DNA from: Moorella humiferrea
GTDB taxonomy: Bacteria > Bacillota > DSM-521 > Neomoorellales > Neomoorellaceae
Assembly: GCF_039233145.1 (NCBI RefSeq)
Contig: NZ_CP136419.1
Location: forward strand, 1,338,001 to 1,402,000
Length of the DNA stretch: 64,000 bases
Direction: 5' to 3'
In this document: positions 16,215-24,580 of the stretch, one piece after another
How positions within the stretch are numbered: the first letter of the stretch is position 1
Layout: every line of letters starts with the position of its first letter
Translations under genes and position numbers: made by a program
Notes under the pieces: generated by a model
Databases searched by the model: none
The model's input: only the letters and a program-made list of their open reading frames with translations
What the model was told of the DNA's origin: nothing

Positions 16215-17555
16215 TTAAAACTTAGTCAAATACTGATCGATCTCCCACTGGTGCACCCTGGTACGATATTGTTCCCATTCCAGTTTCTGGGCCAGGGTCA
16301 GGCGTTCATAAATGTGGGGGCCCAACGCTTCCTTGATAACTTCATCTTCGGCCAGGGCTTCCAGGGCCTCATCAAGGCTTCCGGGCAGGACGCCGATGCC
16401 TTCTGCCTGAAGTTCAGCCGGTGTCATGGCAAAGATATTTTTATCGGTAGGCGGCGGCGGGGTCAGGCCCTTTTTGATCCCATCCAGGCCGGCCTTCAAA
16501 AGAACCGCCAGGGCCAGGTAGGGGTTACAGGAAGGATCCGGGTGCCGCACTTCAATGCGGGTGGAAGGGCCGCGTTTGGCCGGCACCCGAATCAAAGGGC
16601 TGCGGTTGCGCGGCGACCAGGCAATATATACCGGCGCTTCATATCCGGGAACCAGGCGTTTATAAGAATTGACCGTCGGGTTGGTTACGGCCGCCAGGGC
16701 GCGGGCGTGCTTCATGATTCCGGCGATGAAATGATAGGCGGTCTGGCTTAAGCCCAGCCTGTCGGCGGGGTCGTAAAAAGCATTCTGTCCGTTTTTCGAT
16801 AGTGAGATATTCACATGCATCCCCGAACCGTTAATGCCGTAAATGGGCTTGGGCATAAAGGTCGCATGGAGGCCGTGGCGCTGGGCAATAGTCCGCACTA
16901 CGAATTTAAAGGTAGCGATGCGGTCGGCCGTGGTCAGGGCCTCGGCGTATTTAAAGTCAATTTCATGTTGACCGGGGGCTACTTCGTGATGGGAGGCTTC
17001 AATTTCAAAGCCCATCTGCTCCAGGGTTAGGACCATATCCCTGCGCGCGTCCTCCCCCAGGTCTACCGGGGTGAGGTCAAAGTAACCGGCACGGTCATGG
17101 GTTGTTAGGGTTGGTCGGCCGGAAGCATCTGTATGGAAAAGAAAGAATTCGGCCTCCGGCCCGACGTTCATGGTATAACCCATGGCGGCTGCTTCAGCGA
17201 TAACCTTCTTCAAAGTACAGCGGGGACAACCGGCAAAGGGTGTACCATCAGGGTTATAAACGTCGCAGATGAGGCGGGCCACCGCTCCATCATGGGGGCG
17301 CCAGGGGAAAACGGCAAAGGTGTCTGGATCGGGATACAGGTACATATCCGACTCCTCGATGCGCACAAAGCCTTCAATAGAAGAGCCGTCAAACATGAGC
17401 TCATTGTTTAAAGCCTTGGGCAGCTGGTTTACCGGTATGGCGACATTTTTCAAGACCCCGAAAATATCGGTAAACTGGAGGCGAACAAATTTAACCCCCC
17501 ATTCTTCGGCCTGGTTAAGGACAGCCGCCCGTTTTTCCTTGTTTTTGTCTTCCAT
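16215..17555 (-). CDS. glnA: Glutamine synthetase type I-alpha
   Basis: A 446-residue enzyme that makes glutamine from glutamate, ammonia and ATP. The family signatures are [36 protein letters not shown] and [21 protein letters not shown]. Arg65 in FVRIEESD corresponds to the Arg that mediates glutamine feedback in Bacillus GS-I-alpha. The adenylylation-loop Tyr of the beta type is absent. AGGAGG stands before the ATG. It heads the glt operon and is preceded by a leader with mutually exclusive terminator and hexaloop hairpins, so antitermination by the adjacent ANTAR protein is likely. Confidence 0.96.
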   Translation of the reverse strand: MEDKNKEKRAAVLNQAEEWGVKFVRLQFTDIFGVLKNVAIPVNQLPKALNNELMFDGSSIEGFVRIEESDMYLYPDPDTFAVFPWRPHDGAVARLICDVYNPDGTPFAGCPRCTLKKVIAEAAAMGYTMNVGPEAEFFLFHTDASGRPTLTTHDRAGYFDLTPVDLGEDARRDMVLTLEQMGFEIEASHHEVAPGQHEIDFKYAEALTTADRIATFKFVVRTIAQRHGLHATFMPKPIYGINGSGMHVNISLSKNGQNAFYDPADRLGLSQTAYHFIAGIMKHARALAAVTNPTVNSYKRLVPGYEAPVYIAWSPRNRSPLIRVPAKRGPSTRIEVRHPDPSCNPYLALAVLLKAGLDGIKKGLTPPPPTDKNIFAMTPAELQAEGIGVLPGSLDEALEALAEDEVIKEALGPHIYERLTLAQKLEWEQYRTRVHQWEIDQYLTKF

Positions 17556-17596
17556 CGATATAAATCCTCCTCACAAAAATTCTTTTTGCACCGCTT

Positions 17597-17647
17597 AAAA
17601 AGCGTCCTGCCGAAGAAGGATAGATAAGCCCTTCTCCTTCAGGACGC
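17597..17647 (-). terminator. Leader terminator ahead of glnA
   Basis: On the minus strand GCGTCCTG and CAGGACGC form a perfect 8-bp outer stem with a further GA-rich inner stem, followed by TTTTT. It lies between the ANTAR gene and glnA. Its 5' arm is shared with the hexaloop hairpin at 17637-17660, so only one can form. Confidence 0.85.
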
Positions 17648-17660
17648 CGTTGCCCTAAAG
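17637..17660 (-). promoter_or_regulatory. ANTAR-type hexaloop hairpin, glnA antiterminator
   Basis: Arm CTTTAGGGC (17652-17660) pairs over nine positions, two of them G-T, with GTCCTGAAG (17637-17645), leaving the six-base loop AACGGC. A at 1 and G at 4 match the published ANTAR target loops. It starts three bases after the ANTAR stop codon. A second upstream hexaloop was not evident. Confidence 0.65.
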
Positions 17661-17662
17661 GG

Positions 17663-18271
17663 TTAATCCACCTTTTTACCTTTACTGCTGCCGCTCTGAA
17701 GTTCGTGGGCGACGATAATCGCCTCGGCGATGTTTTTCATGGGAACGCACCGATCCATGCTCTGACGCTGCATGCGCCGGTAGGCCTCGGCTTCCGTTAA
17801 TCCCATGGTGTCCATAAGAATCCCCTTGGCCCGTTCAATTATTTTCCGGGCGGCCAGGGTTTCCTTAAGCTTTAAGATTTCCTGCTGCAGGCGGCAAATT
17901 TTTTGGTAATTAGCCAGGGCCGCTTCTATAGCAGGTAACAAGGTGTTCTCCTGCACCGGTTTAATTAAATAAGCAAAGAACGGAAATTCGTGGGTATGGG
18001 CCAGCAAATTCCGATGCCAGGAAGAGGCCAGGAAAATTATCGGGGCTACGCCATCTTCTTCGACGATCCTGGCTACTTCCAAAGGAGTGGTACCTTGGAG
18101 CTCGTTATCCAAAATTACAAGGTCAGGCTGCAGGGTGCGGATCATCCGCAGGGCCTGGCTGCCGTCCGGGGCTTCCCCGGCAATCAAATAGCCCTCCCGC
18201 ACCAATAAATACTTTAAATTCTGCCGGGCAGCCGGGTCGGCACTGGCGATAAAAATTTTGGGCTGTTGCAT
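17663..18271 (-). CDS. ANTAR-domain response regulator, putative transcription antiterminator
   Basis: A 202-residue two-domain protein. Residues 1-120 are a receiver domain: Asp12, phosphoacceptor Asp in VILDNEL near 55, Ser in FLASSW and Lys in LIKP are present, so phosphorylation is possible, though the acidic pair is reduced to AD. A short coiled coil (residues 123-140) leads to the ANTAR domain with KIIERAKGILMDTMGLTEAEAYRRMQ, which binds RNA hairpins. No cognate kinase is in the window. Genes around it are all for ammonia assimilation, and hexaloop hairpins occur in its own leader and in four other nitrogen leaders here. Confidence 0.92.
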   Translation of the reverse strand: MQQPKIFIASADPAARQNLKYLLVREGYLIAGEAPDGSQALRMIRTLQPDLVILDNELQGTTPLEVARIVEEDGVAPIIFLASSWHRNLLAHTHEFPFFAYLIKPVQENTLLPAIEAALANYQKICRLQQEILKLKETLAARKIIERAKGILMDTMGLTEAEAYRRMQRQSMDRCVPMKNIAEAIIVAHELQSGSSKGKKVD

Positions 18272-18295
18272 ATAATTTCATCACTGCCCCCTCGC

Positions 18296-18334
18296 GCTAC
18301 GCCGTTGTAGCACTTTCAAGGACCCCTTCGCCCT
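18296..18334 (-). promoter_or_regulatory. Tandem hexaloop hairpins in the ANTAR gene's own leader
   Basis: Hairpin 1 (18319-18334): AGGGC and GTCCT enclose loop GAAGGG. After a seven-base linker, hairpin 2 (18296-18311): GCTAC and GTAGC enclose loop AACGGC. This two-hairpin form is the ANTAR target architecture. No terminator follows; hairpin 2 lies next to the GAGGGGGC ribosome site, suggesting autoregulation at initiation of translation or by another route. Confidence 0.6.
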
Positions 18335-18364
18335 GCGAAATCATTTTTCATTTTGTATGGTACA

Positions 18365-18393
18365 ATTATAAAGGAAAACCCCTAAATTGACAA
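18365..18393 (-). promoter_or_regulatory. Sigma-A promoter of the ANTAR gene
   Basis: On the minus strand TTGTCA is followed by a 17-base spacer and TATAAT. The start of transcription would give a leader of about 85 bases that contains the tandem hexaloops. Confidence 0.85.
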
Positions 18394-18774
18394 TAGATAA
18401 AACCGATGTATACAGCATTTCAATAAATATTTTCGTATAATGAAATCCTTTTCTAAACCCATTAGTTACTATATCAGTCTAATAAATAAACGAAAATTAC
18501 TATAGAGCAGAAAAAATGTTTATTATGTAGATTAATAGAGAAACAGTTTGGGCCCAGAACCTCGGTGCAACAAAAATATGGTCTGAAAATAAATTAATAT
18601 CAAGATGGGGAGGTGGCATATGATTATGTTGAAGGGGGGGATATGCCGTCTAACGTTATTCATTAAATCATTTTCTTCATAAACTTTTAAAGAAAGGGGT
18701 AATGCCTTCAATAATACCAACATTAAAAGACAGAAAGAGGATGTGATAATAATAACAAAAAAGGAGGTACAATA
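18394..18774. other. AT-rich intergenic region between the ANTAR gene and the Nramp-like gene
   Basis: About 380 bases between divergent genes. Apart from the ANTAR promoter at its edge and the AAGGAGG ribosome site of the transporter, I see no clear promoter, repeat or gene here. Confidence 0.5.
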
Positions 18775-20250
18775 ATGTTTAAAGATGATAGGGCTTTTAA
18801 CGTTTCCCCTGGATGTGGACCCGAATTTACGGTAGAAGACCTTCCCCAGCCACCCAGTCCTTTAAACCTGCGCCGCTTGCTGGCTATTATGGGGCCGAGC
18901 GTTATAGCTTTGGGCGGTACCCTGGGAAGCGGCGAATGGTTAATCGGGCCGTCCATGTTTGTAAAGTACGGCCTGGCCCTGCTCTGGATCACCACTGTAT
19001 CAACTTTGCTGCAGACTTTCCTCAATATCGAAATGGCCCGCTACACCCTTTATACCGGTGAACCAATTACTGTTGGCTTCATGCGTTTAAATCCCGGTTC
19101 TAAATTCTGGGCCCCCCTTATGTCCCTCCTGGGTATCCTTGAACGCGGTTTGCCCGGCTGGGCCCTGGCCAGTGCCACCTGCCTGGCGGCACTGCAATTA
19201 GGAAAAATTCCGGGCAATGCTGATAAAAATTTAGTTTTGATCTACGGCGTCATCGTTTTTCTTTCCTGCGTCGTTTTAACTTCCGTGGGGCGTAAGGTTG
19301 AACGTACCCTGGAAATAGCCAACTGGGCCATGATGATTATCGTTTTTCTGGGTTTGGGCCTGCTGGCCATTGCCTTTGTGCCGGCAAGGGTCTGGGCGGA
19401 AGGCTTGAAAGGCTTCGTTTCCTTCGGCTATGTTCCAAAAGGGGTAGATATTTTCATGCTTAGCGCCCTTGCGGGCTATTCGGCGTACGGCGGTTTCGGC
19501 AACAACGCTATTACCAACTGGTATAGAGATAAAGGTTTCGGAATGGGCGCCAAGGTGGGATACATCCCCGCACTGGTGGGCGGTACCATGGTCCATGTCT
19601 CCCCTTCCGGTAAAGTCGCACCGCCTACGGAAGATAACTTGAAGTCCTGGAAACAGTGGTTTAAGATTTTAAGCTATGATCAATGGTGTGTTTTCTTTGT
19701 TGGCGGCATGTTCGGTATGTTCCTGCCGGGCATCCTGGCGGCTGGCCTGATACCCAGAGGAAGCGATTTGCCTCAGTGGGGAGTTGCCGCCTATCAAGGA
19801 GAGGTTTTCAGAAGCTTAATCGGACCGATAGGTTGGTTTTTTGCCCTGGGCTTGGGCTTCTGGATACTTTTCAGTACGGCCCTAAGTAATGTGGACCTAG
19901 TCTGCCGTCAGATAACCGATATGTCCTGGTCCGGTTCCCCGGCCGTGCGGCGCTGGGCCAAGGATGATATCAGGAAAATTTACTACCTGCTGCTGTTAAT
20001 CTTCACAATCTGGGGTCTCCTATATATGAAAATCACGGTTCCTTTGAAGCTTGTGGCCTTAAGCGGTAACATTGCTAATTTTACCCTGGCCTTATCCGCT
20101 CTGACGACCATCTATCTTAACCGGAAATTTATACCAAAAGAATTTAGGGCACCCCTCTGGCGCGAAATTATGCTGGTATTAAATGCCTTGTTCTTTGGCA
20201 CCTTTTTCCTCCTTTTCGCTTTCAATCAGCTGTTCGGACTTAAATTTTAA
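18775..20250 (+). CDS. Divergent Nramp-related membrane transporter
   Basis: A 491-residue protein with about eleven to twelve hydrophobic helices and an Nramp/APC-like layout. The first helix reads GPSVIALGGTLGSGEWLIGP, where metal-transporting Nramps have the DPGN metal motif; here GSGE takes its place. A canonical MPH motif in helix 6 is not visible either. AAGGAGG precedes ATG by seven bases. It stands alone between a regulator and a decayed region. It is related to manganese/iron Nramp carriers, but the substrate may differ, and I cannot name it. Confidence 0.72.
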   Translation: MFKDDRAFNVSPGCGPEFTVEDLPQPPSPLNLRRLLAIMGPSVIALGGTLGSGEWLIGPSMFVKYGLALLWITTVSTLLQTFLNIEMARYTLYTGEPITVGFMRLNPGSKFWAPLMSLLGILERGLPGWALASATCLAALQLGKIPGNADKNLVLIYGVIVFLSCVVLTSVGRKVERTLEIANWAMMIIVFLGLGLLAIAFVPARVWAEGLKGFVSFGYVPKGVDIFMLSALAGYSAYGGFGNNAITNWYRDKGFGMGAKVGYIPALVGGTMVHVSPSGKVAPPTEDNLKSWKQWFKILSYDQWCVFFVGGMFGMFLPGILAAGLIPRGSDLPQWGVAAYQGEVFRSLIGPIGWFFALGLGFWILFSTALSNVDLVCRQITDMSWSGSPAVRRWAKDDIRKIYYLLLLIFTIWGLLYMKITVPLKLVALSGNIANFTLALSALTTIYLNRKFIPKEFRAPLWREIMLVLNALFFGTFFLLFAFNQLFGLKF

Positions 20251-20285
20251 ACAACTAAAATTAAAAACACCTTAGACCCTGTTAT

Positions 20286-20319
20286 GACCTTCCTGTTTCA
20301 ATTTAGGAAGGTCTTTTTT
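20286..20319 (+). terminator. Terminator of the Nramp-like gene
   Basis: GACCTTCCT and AGGAAGGTC form a 9-bp stem with a ten-base loop and are followed by six T. Confidence 0.92.
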
Positions 20320-20349
20320 ATTCCAGGCAATGTTTTAAGAACTGCGGCA

Positions 20350-20412
20350 TATTCATTCCCGTCATAATCGATGGCACAGCCCCCCACAGGGTCGTGTCTG
20401 TCCGCCTTCGAG
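20350..20412 (+). pseudogene. Remnant of a gene like the ATPase at 42754
   Basis: The 24 bases at 20365-20388 are identical to 43013-43036, inside the PRK06851-like ATPase gene. They read IDGTAPH in the same frame, preceded by FIPV where the intact gene has VVIPA and lacking about four codons between. The flanks do not continue the frame convincingly. This looks like the last trace of a duplicated or deleted copy. Confidence 0.45.
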
Positions 20413-20558
20413 GTAGTGGTTTTTAAATGAGGTTTGCGGCGGGTCCTTCGTTATAACTACCTTTGATACCAACCTCATTATAAAATAAAATAGAACCCGT
20501 AAATGAAGCACGGATTCTTTTTTAGACTTTCGCTAAAATAAAGGGTTTTATACGGTGC

Positions 20559-20960
20559 TTATTTTTCTCCATTCCGGTTGGTGAGGGATAACGCCCACCG
20601 GTAAACTTCTTGGGCCAGCGAGACTGCCCGTTTTTATTCAGCTTCATCTATTGGTTCCCAGTCTCCCGGGTAACGGGTTGTTACAGCGTAATCAGTAAGA
20701 ATCGCGGCTTCCTTAAGACTTTCGGGAACCTAAACCTTCCCGGACTCTTCAATTAACTTCAAAAGGTACCCAATAGAAGGGGTTTTCGGGATATCCATTT
20801 CCAGGAATGCCATTATACCTTTAAGGGCCTTTTCAACTGCCTGGTGGGCATCAAAGCAAAGATCTTCGTAGAGAATATCTGAGGTTTGCCTGCCAAGTTC
20901 GGCCCTTGCGAGGTTACTTTTTGCTCTTTGGAACCACAGGCGCCATAATTCATCGCTCAT
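20559..20960 (-). pseudogene. Broken HEPN-domain gene (toxin half of a HEPN/MNT pair)
   Basis: The frame starts MSDELWRLWFQRAKSNL and contains the HEPN core CFDAHQAVEKALKG. It is closed by an in-frame TAG at 20730-20732, but homologous sequence goes on in the same frame (VPESLKEAAILTDYAVTTRY, then PGDWEPIDEAE), is cut again by TAA at 20634-20636, and continues with KRAVSLAQEVYRWA to a final TAA at 20559. Two nonsense mutations in one frame with the reading otherwise intact show a young pseudogene. The intact form would have about 133 residues. Confidence 0.85.
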
Positions 20961-21291
20961 AAACTACCCGCCCTCTTGCGGCCTCAGCATACACGAACCC
21001 TCATGAATTACGGTACCTTTCTAGTTTTTCCGGGGTTTCTACAAGTATGTCCACGGCAGCAGGAACATCGACCAGGATTCTATAGATCTGGTGGGCCAAA
21101 GCGCGGCGATTATTTATTCCTCTTTTCAGCACCAAAAGATCGTAATCACTATGCGATCCTTCCTGCCCTCTGCTTCTGGATCCAAAAAGGATAATTTTAT
21201 CGGGGTTTACAGTCTTCACTATCTTTTCGACTACTGTATCAAGGACTTCTTCCACAGGGAGCCCCCCTTTTTTTGTCCTAGAAAAAGCCAC
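20950..21291 (-). pseudogene. Broken MNT nucleotidyltransferase gene (antitoxin half of a HEPN/MNT pair)
   Basis: The minimal nucleotidyltransferase motif is intact: LFGSRSRGQEGSHSDYDLLV. After LERYRNS a TGA at 21001-21003 interrupts the frame, which then continues with GFVYAEAARGRVVYER to a TGA overlapping the ATG of the HEPN frame, as in functional pairs. The start may be GTG at 21291 or GTG at 21255, which has a G-rich ribosome site. MNT proteins inactivate HEPN toxins by AMP transfer; truncation before the C-terminal segment together with the broken HEPN suggests the whole module is dying. Confidence 0.82.
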
Positions 21292-21399
21292 TACACCCTA
21301 AAAATAGGAGTTCTTCTTTGAAAAAGGTCACACTTACCAATACTTATTTGGGTTATCGCCGCTTCTTTTGTAAGATTATACCATGTAGAATGCTCAAAC

Positions 21400-21592
21400 T
21401 CAACTGCCTTCCTTCGCTTCCGCGCCCTTAGTCTCCTTCACAAGCTTCCCAAAGAATTGGTGCCCACGGTTGGTGTCGTGAAAGCCGACCAAGTCATCAT
21501 GAACTTCAACCCCAATAGCCAGCATTAAAGGAGGCCGCAATCCAAATGAACTGTCTTTCACGAGATACAACACCTTATCGCTAATAATTCAT
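21400..21592 (-). pseudogene. Short degraded ORF, frameshifted at its start
   Basis: AGGAG followed by ATG at 21592 gives only MNY and a stop, but one base later the frame reads IISDKVLYLVKDSSFGLRPP and runs for about 62 codons to a TGA at 21400. Codon use and the regular hydrophobic pattern argue for former coding. I do not recognise the family. It contains VEVHDDLVGFHDTNRGHQFF. Confidence 0.5.
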
Positions 21593-21773
21593 ATTAACTC
21601 CTGTGCTCGCTAGGCGGTTTCTGGTTTTGAACACCTCAACTATGTTAAAAAACATCTGATTCTTGTCACGCCGGCTCGTGTCGGGCGGCGTGAGATTTTC
21701 TTCGCGCCGCCACATCACTCGCGCCGCTGGATCTAATTTTACAAGCGGCGTGAACTCATTTTGTTTTAATGCG

Positions 21774-21979
21774 TCACTTGCCCGGTTTGAGGTCAATCGG
21801 GTTGCCGTTTTCATCAACCGGCTGCCCTTCGACTTTTAGGAGTTTGCCATTTTCTTTTCATCTCGCAACTCAATCTATTCCCACTGGTGCCATCCGTTTC
21901 CATCGAGGACGAGGTAAGTTTTGTAAACCTTCTTAGGTCCAACTACTACTCCAGACCCACCGAGGTCGTGACCACTCTT
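21774..21979 (-). pseudogene. Fragment of an unknown protein with a nonsense codon and a frameshift
   Basis: The minus strand reads SGHDLGGSGVVVGPKKVYKT and on to GNGWHQWE, meets TAG at 21875-21877, continues IELRDEK, shifts frame in an A-rich stretch near 21855, and ends GQPVDENGNPIDLKPGK before TGA at 21774. No start is present. It appears to be the 3' part of a longer gene. The rest of the interval to 22029 shows nothing I can support. Confidence 0.5.
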
Positions 21980-22029
21980 TTAACAGGATAGTCACCATGT
22001 TTTAGATATACTGGTTCTTTATGTAAATG

Positions 22030-22674
22030 TCATTTGTCTGGGTAGTTATCCACCAGTTCTAGCACAGCTTCTACCTCGGCAGTAACCTTGATTTTATCTG
22101 AAGGAATAACGTTTTCTGGCCTTTCAGCTTGATAAGAGGAGCTTTCACGAAGAATATAGTACCCGCTATCATACGAACGGCGATTACCGGAAACGCGAAT
22201 AACTGCACCTACCTTTACTCCAAGTCCTGCAGCAATAGCCTTGGCTCTTTCTACCGCGTCTTGGGCTGCCTTCGTTAGTGCTTCTTGTTCCAAAGCTGAT
22301 TTGTCCTCGTACGTAAAATTAACGTAGTCTATGTTTTTTACTCCGGCTTTAACGGCCGCATCAATAATTTGCGTAACCAGGGACAGATCGCCGGTCTTAA
22401 CCAGAAGAGCATTGGAAGCCTGGTAACCTTTGAAAACACGCGAGTTTTTTTCCCATTGATAATGAGGGAATAATGAGTAATTACTAGTCTCGATGTCTTT
22501 GTTCGGTATTCCGAGGGACAGCAATTCTGCCAACAGTTTCTGGGTTACACCAGCCACCAGTTCCTGAGCTTGATTAGCTTCCGGTTGGATAAAGGTGATA
22601 TTGAGCCCGACTTCAGCAATATTGGGCCTTGCAGAAGCTTCTCCGTAACCGGATACAACTATTTTCCTAAGCAT
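22030..22674 (-). CDS. SIMPL-domain (DUF541) protein
   Basis: A 214-residue protein made almost wholly of the SIMPL domain: VSGYGEASARPNIAEVGLNI at the N-terminus, YSLFPHYQWE and GYQASNALLVKTGDLSLV in the middle, then a helical AAQDAVERAKAIAAGLGVK and a C-terminal strand region. Family members are often periplasmic, but no signal peptide is seen here. I start at ATG 22674 because GGAGG lies seven bases upstream. It is a single gene in a decayed region; the biochemical role of this family is unclear. Confidence 0.85.
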   Translation of the reverse strand: MLRKIVVSGYGEASARPNIAEVGLNITFIQPEANQAQELVAGVTQKLLAELLSLGIPNKDIETSNYSLFPHYQWEKNSRVFKGYQASNALLVKTGDLSLVTQIIDAAVKAGVKNIDYVNFTYEDKSALEQEALTKAAQDAVERAKAIAAGLGVKVGAVIRVSGNRRSYDSGYYILRESSSYQAERPENVIPSDKIKVTAEVEAVLELVDNYPDK

Positions 22675-22791
22675 AAGCACACCTCCCCAGCATGCGAAGT
22701 ACTTTCAGCAGTCGCCCCTGGGAACACCAGGGGTTCTTTCCCATATATATCCAATTGACTATATAATAAGCTTCAACGACAGGTGGGACTA

Positions 22792-23280
22792 TTACCCGTT
22801 ACTGCTGCCTGCTGCAATAATGTCTTGGAACATACCCCGGCGTATCTCATCATCCCGTTTGATAATGTAGTGGATGGAATTCAGTTTTTCAAAGAGTTCG
22901 CGGGCGGCCTGCTCTTTAGCTACCACATGGGGGTGTGCCGTTTGGTCTGCCTGTTTCACTTCAACCACTGCCCATCCATTATTTTTGAGTTTAAGTATAA
23001 AGTCTGGGTAATAGCGTCTCCAACGACCTTCCAACTCATCGTAATACTCTACGTAAAACTCAAAAGCGTCCACCTGCGGTGGGTGCAAAAAGCCAACCTC
23101 CCGGATGTGGCGCAAGATGTTCTGGGTTTCAGGGAATACCTTTATAAAAAAGTCACCCTCGTAAAATCGCTCGTTCTCTTCCTGCCGCAAGCGTTTCCCA
23201 ACAAATTCAGCACTGGAGTAGCCCCGGCACTGCTCAAAAGCCTGCCACAGTTGATCAAGAAAAGAAATTGCGCTCATCAT
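22792..23280 (-). CDS. PD-(D/E)XK nuclease-domain protein, like the C-terminus of type III restriction subunits
   Basis: A 162-residue protein whose centre is a restriction-endonuclease fold: YYPDFILKL with D93 and AVVEVKQAD with E107 and K109. In type III restriction enzymes this domain follows a helicase; here no helicase part precedes it, and the gene starts just 17 bp after the neighbouring nuclease gene. It may be a stand-alone nuclease or the surviving 3' end of a res gene. The regular frame and an ATG favour expression. Confidence 0.7.
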   Translation of the reverse strand: MMSAISFLDQLWQAFEQCRGYSSAEFVGKRLRQEENERFYEGDFFIKVFPETQNILRHIREVGFLHPPQVDAFEFYVEYYDELEGRWRRYYPDFILKLKNNGWAVVEVKQADQTAHPHVVAKEQAARELFEKLNSIHYIIKRDDEIRRGMFQDIIAAGSSNG

Positions 23281-23297
23281 ACCACCTCAACCTTCGC

Positions 23298-24443
23298 TTA
23301 CCGGGTAAGCAGCATAAAATCGTGCTTAGTGATACGTCCCGTGCCTTGCACAAACCAAGCCCAGGGTTTTGAAGGGTCACGCCCTTGGAAAGCATCCAGC
23401 TTCGCCCTTAGCTCGGCGCTTAAAACAACGGGATTTTCGGTATAGATGCTGACGGAATCCACCTCGAAGACGTAAGGATACTTTTCGGGATGCTTTACCA
23501 GCGGGTGATGTTTCTGCACGGGGGATGATTTTACCCTGGCATGTGCTACTACACCCGTCGCGGTGGCATAAAAACAAATCCAGTCGCCCGGCTTAACTTT
23601 TCGTCCCAGGGAATTTTCGCTGACGGCGTAAATTCCTGCGCCAAGGAGTTTTTTTATACGTTCTTCTGCGGTTTGAGTGTCATCGGACGCTACCGGAGCG
23701 AGGTAATACTGAACGTCAACACCTTCGGGCTCCGATGAAGGTTCATTAGTAATTTCTTCCTGCGGCTGTTGTATGCCTTCGCCGGCAGTGCGGATTTCTT
23801 TCGCTACCAGGCCGGCCATCAGTTCAATCAGGGAATCCACTATAGGCCCCGTTGGCCGGAGAACAGTTAAAACAGCTTCGTGTTCCATTTCGTAATCGGC
23901 TAAGAGTTCAGCCAGGGTAAGCAGTTTATCAACGGTAATAACCCGTAACTGGTGGGTGCGCTTCTCAGCAATGATGGAGTTTTCCAGTTGCTTCAGTTCA
24001 GCATCACTGCGCCCTACTACATAAAGGCCCAAAGCGTGGTCCCAGTCGGGTATCTTTTGTTCGGATATAAGCCGGTCTATGTAGCCGAGGAGAGTAGCCG
24101 TTTTTATGGCATAAACATCGGTTGTTTTCACTTCTACGACGATATAAAGGCCGGAAGGGGACTTCCACACGCCGTCAAACCCGATTTCCCCCTGGACGCC
24201 CTTATATCTGCCAAAGGTTACGTCAAAGCCCAGCAGGCGGCCCAAGTGGTTCACCAGATCTTGTAAGGCCCGGTTATACTGCTCCCCGGAACTGCGCAGG
24301 CACTCTTCCACGTAATCGCGTACAGCGCCAACGCTAGTGAGATTTTGGGAAAGGAAACGGCGGAAGCGTTCCCTTGGCGTTTTCTCGCCTGGAGCGTCAT
24401 CAAGGTCGCCAACCAGTTCTAATACCTGTTCCAGTGGCATCAT
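23298..24443 (-). CDS. PD-(D/E)XK nuclease fused to an EVE-like domain
   Basis: A 381-residue two-domain protein. Residues about 60-180 form a restriction-endonuclease-like core with GFDGVW (D90) and IVVEVKTTD (E104, K106). After an acidic linker, residues 245-381 look like an EVE/PUA-type domain: YYLAPVAS, KVKPGDWICFYATATGVVAHARV, and a final WFVQGTGRITK. EVE domains bind modified bases, so a nuclease that senses modified DNA is the simplest inference. Its ATGATG start overlaps the stop of an upstream fragment. It lies at the edge of the BREX island. Confidence 0.75.
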   Translation of the reverse strand: MMPLEQVLELVGDLDDAPGEKTPRERFRRFLSQNLTSVGAVRDYVEECLRSSGEQYNRALQDLVNHLGRLLGFDVTFGRYKGVQGEIGFDGVWKSPSGLYIVVEVKTTDVYAIKTATLLGYIDRLISEQKIPDWDHALGLYVVGRSDAELKQLENSIIAEKRTHQLRVITVDKLLTLAELLADYEMEHEAVLTVLRPTGPIVDSLIELMAGLVAKEIRTAGEGIQQPQEEITNEPSSEPEGVDVQYYLAPVASDDTQTAEERIKKLLGAGIYAVSENSLGRKVKPGDWICFYATATGVVAHARVKSSPVQKHHPLVKHPEKYPYVFEVDSVSIYTENPVVLSAELRAKLDAFQGRDPSKPWAWFVQGTGRITKHDFMLLTR

Positions 24444-24547
24444 CTTGCTCCCACCTCCAAGACCTCAAAATACTCCTCCGATAGCACATCCACAATCTTA
24501 ACGGCAATTTTCTGCCCGAGTATGAAGGGGACCTGTATCCATATTTT
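24440..24547 (-). pseudogene. C-terminal fragment of a possible adenine methyltransferase
   Basis: Thirty-odd codons read KIWIQVPFILGQKIAVKIVD and then VLSEEYFEVLEV up to a TGA that overlaps the next gene's start. The KIVDV ending is like the tail of type III Mod methyltransferases. A stop lies directly upstream, so only the 3' end survives. The overlap with the nuclease gene suggests the two were once a modification-restriction pair. Confidence 0.4.
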
Positions 24548-24580
24548 GCACTAACCCAGACTAAAGGACTAAAGTCGGAT

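Noticed and set aside
21660-21730. Repeated GGCGGCG/CGCCGCC segments
   Set aside because: They form a short hairpin but no longer repeat array or gene, and have no T tract.
21581-21817. 78-residue open frame on the minus strand
   Set aside because: It overlaps the end of the degraded frame at 21774-21979 in another phase, has no ribosome site and a composition of no clear protein type.
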